30,616 nucleotides of DNA from Saccoglossus kowalevskii (Eukaryota; Hemichordata; Enteropneusta; Harrimaniidae). The DNA is taken from contig NW_003131432.1 in the NCBI RefSeq assembly GCF_000003605.2, positions 1,544-32,159 on the forward strand, written 5' to 3'. Shown here piece by piece: positions 1 to 30,616 of the stretch. The stretch's first letter is position 1; each line of letters starts with the position of its first letter. The notes beneath the pieces were generated by a model, which was given only the letters and a program-made list of their open reading frames with translations, made no database searches and was not told the DNA's origin. The position numbers and the translations under genes are program-made.

Positions 1-19
1 CCCCCCCCCCCCCCCCCCC
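1..19. repeat. Poly-C homopolymer at window edge
   Basis: Nineteen consecutive C bases open the window, in otherwise AT-rich intron sequence, 50 bp before the first exon. It may be the end of a longer simple repeat or an assembly artefact at a gap edge. Confidence 0.9.
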
Positions 20-69
20 GTAATATTTAATAAATATTTTTTGTTAAAATTATAACTTTTGAATTTCAG

Positions 70-30475
<30,406 letters not shown>

Positions 30476-30616
30476 GTTGGTATTAACTACATGAAATAAT
30501 TGTGCTTTGAGAGTCTCCTTCAGACAAAGTTTGAAACATGAATTTTCTATTTAGAGTTTCATACATAATTGTTTGCATGGTTTGTACAGGGTTCAAACTA
30601 GCCTGACAAGTTGGCG

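Overview
The window looks like nuclear DNA of an invertebrate animal. It is AT-rich and holds one large multi-exon gene on the + strand, with mostly GT-AG introns of about 0.1-2.2 kb. Tandem minisatellites, short foldback or MITE-like elements and a tRNA-derived SINE lie in the introns. The introns are short for a vertebrate. A marine deuterostome such as a hemichordate, echinoderm or cephalochordate would fit, but nothing here fixes the species.

The gene is an axonemal outer-arm dynein heavy chain of the DNAH5/DNAH8 (gamma-type) group. I could place 39 consecutive coding exons from 70 to 30475. Their lengths (7421 nt) and phases join into one uninterrupted reading frame of 2473 whole codons, roughly the middle half of a protein that is usually about 4600 residues. 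Both ends are missing: the N-terminal tail lies upstream, and the rest of AAA5, AAA6 and the C-terminal domain lie downstream.

Layout by region: 70-756, end of the tail; 1610-8310, linker (DHC_N2); 9009-11992, AAA1 with Walker A GPAGTGKT and Walker B CFDEFN; 12689-14839, AAA2 with GPSGAGKT; 15306-17158, AAA2/AAA3 connector; 18160-19831, AAA3 with GEQGTAKT; 20457-23627, AAA4 with GVGGSGKQ; 24521-28006, stalk coiled coils with the microtubule-binding tip between them; 28274-30475, start of AAA5.

The introns hold most of the unusual sequence. There are four minisatellites: 29 bp x about 18 (intron 4), 50 bp x about 40 (intron 6), 37 bp x about 7 (intron 31) and 55 bp x about 12 (intron 38). The 50-bp array appears to have grown from a SINE whose related copy sits in intron 20, and most of its units repeat the splice-donor sequence of the exon just upstream. 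Introns 21 and 26 carry two copies of one MITE-like element. Introns 34, 36 and 37 carry other elements with inverted ends, intron 19 carries a 42-bp-arm foldback, and intron 10 carries a hammerhead-like/Penelope-like hairpin. One intron (17) uses a GC donor. I found no second gene, no RNA gene and no new molecular system; the interest lies in the repeat biology of the introns and a few residues of the motor.
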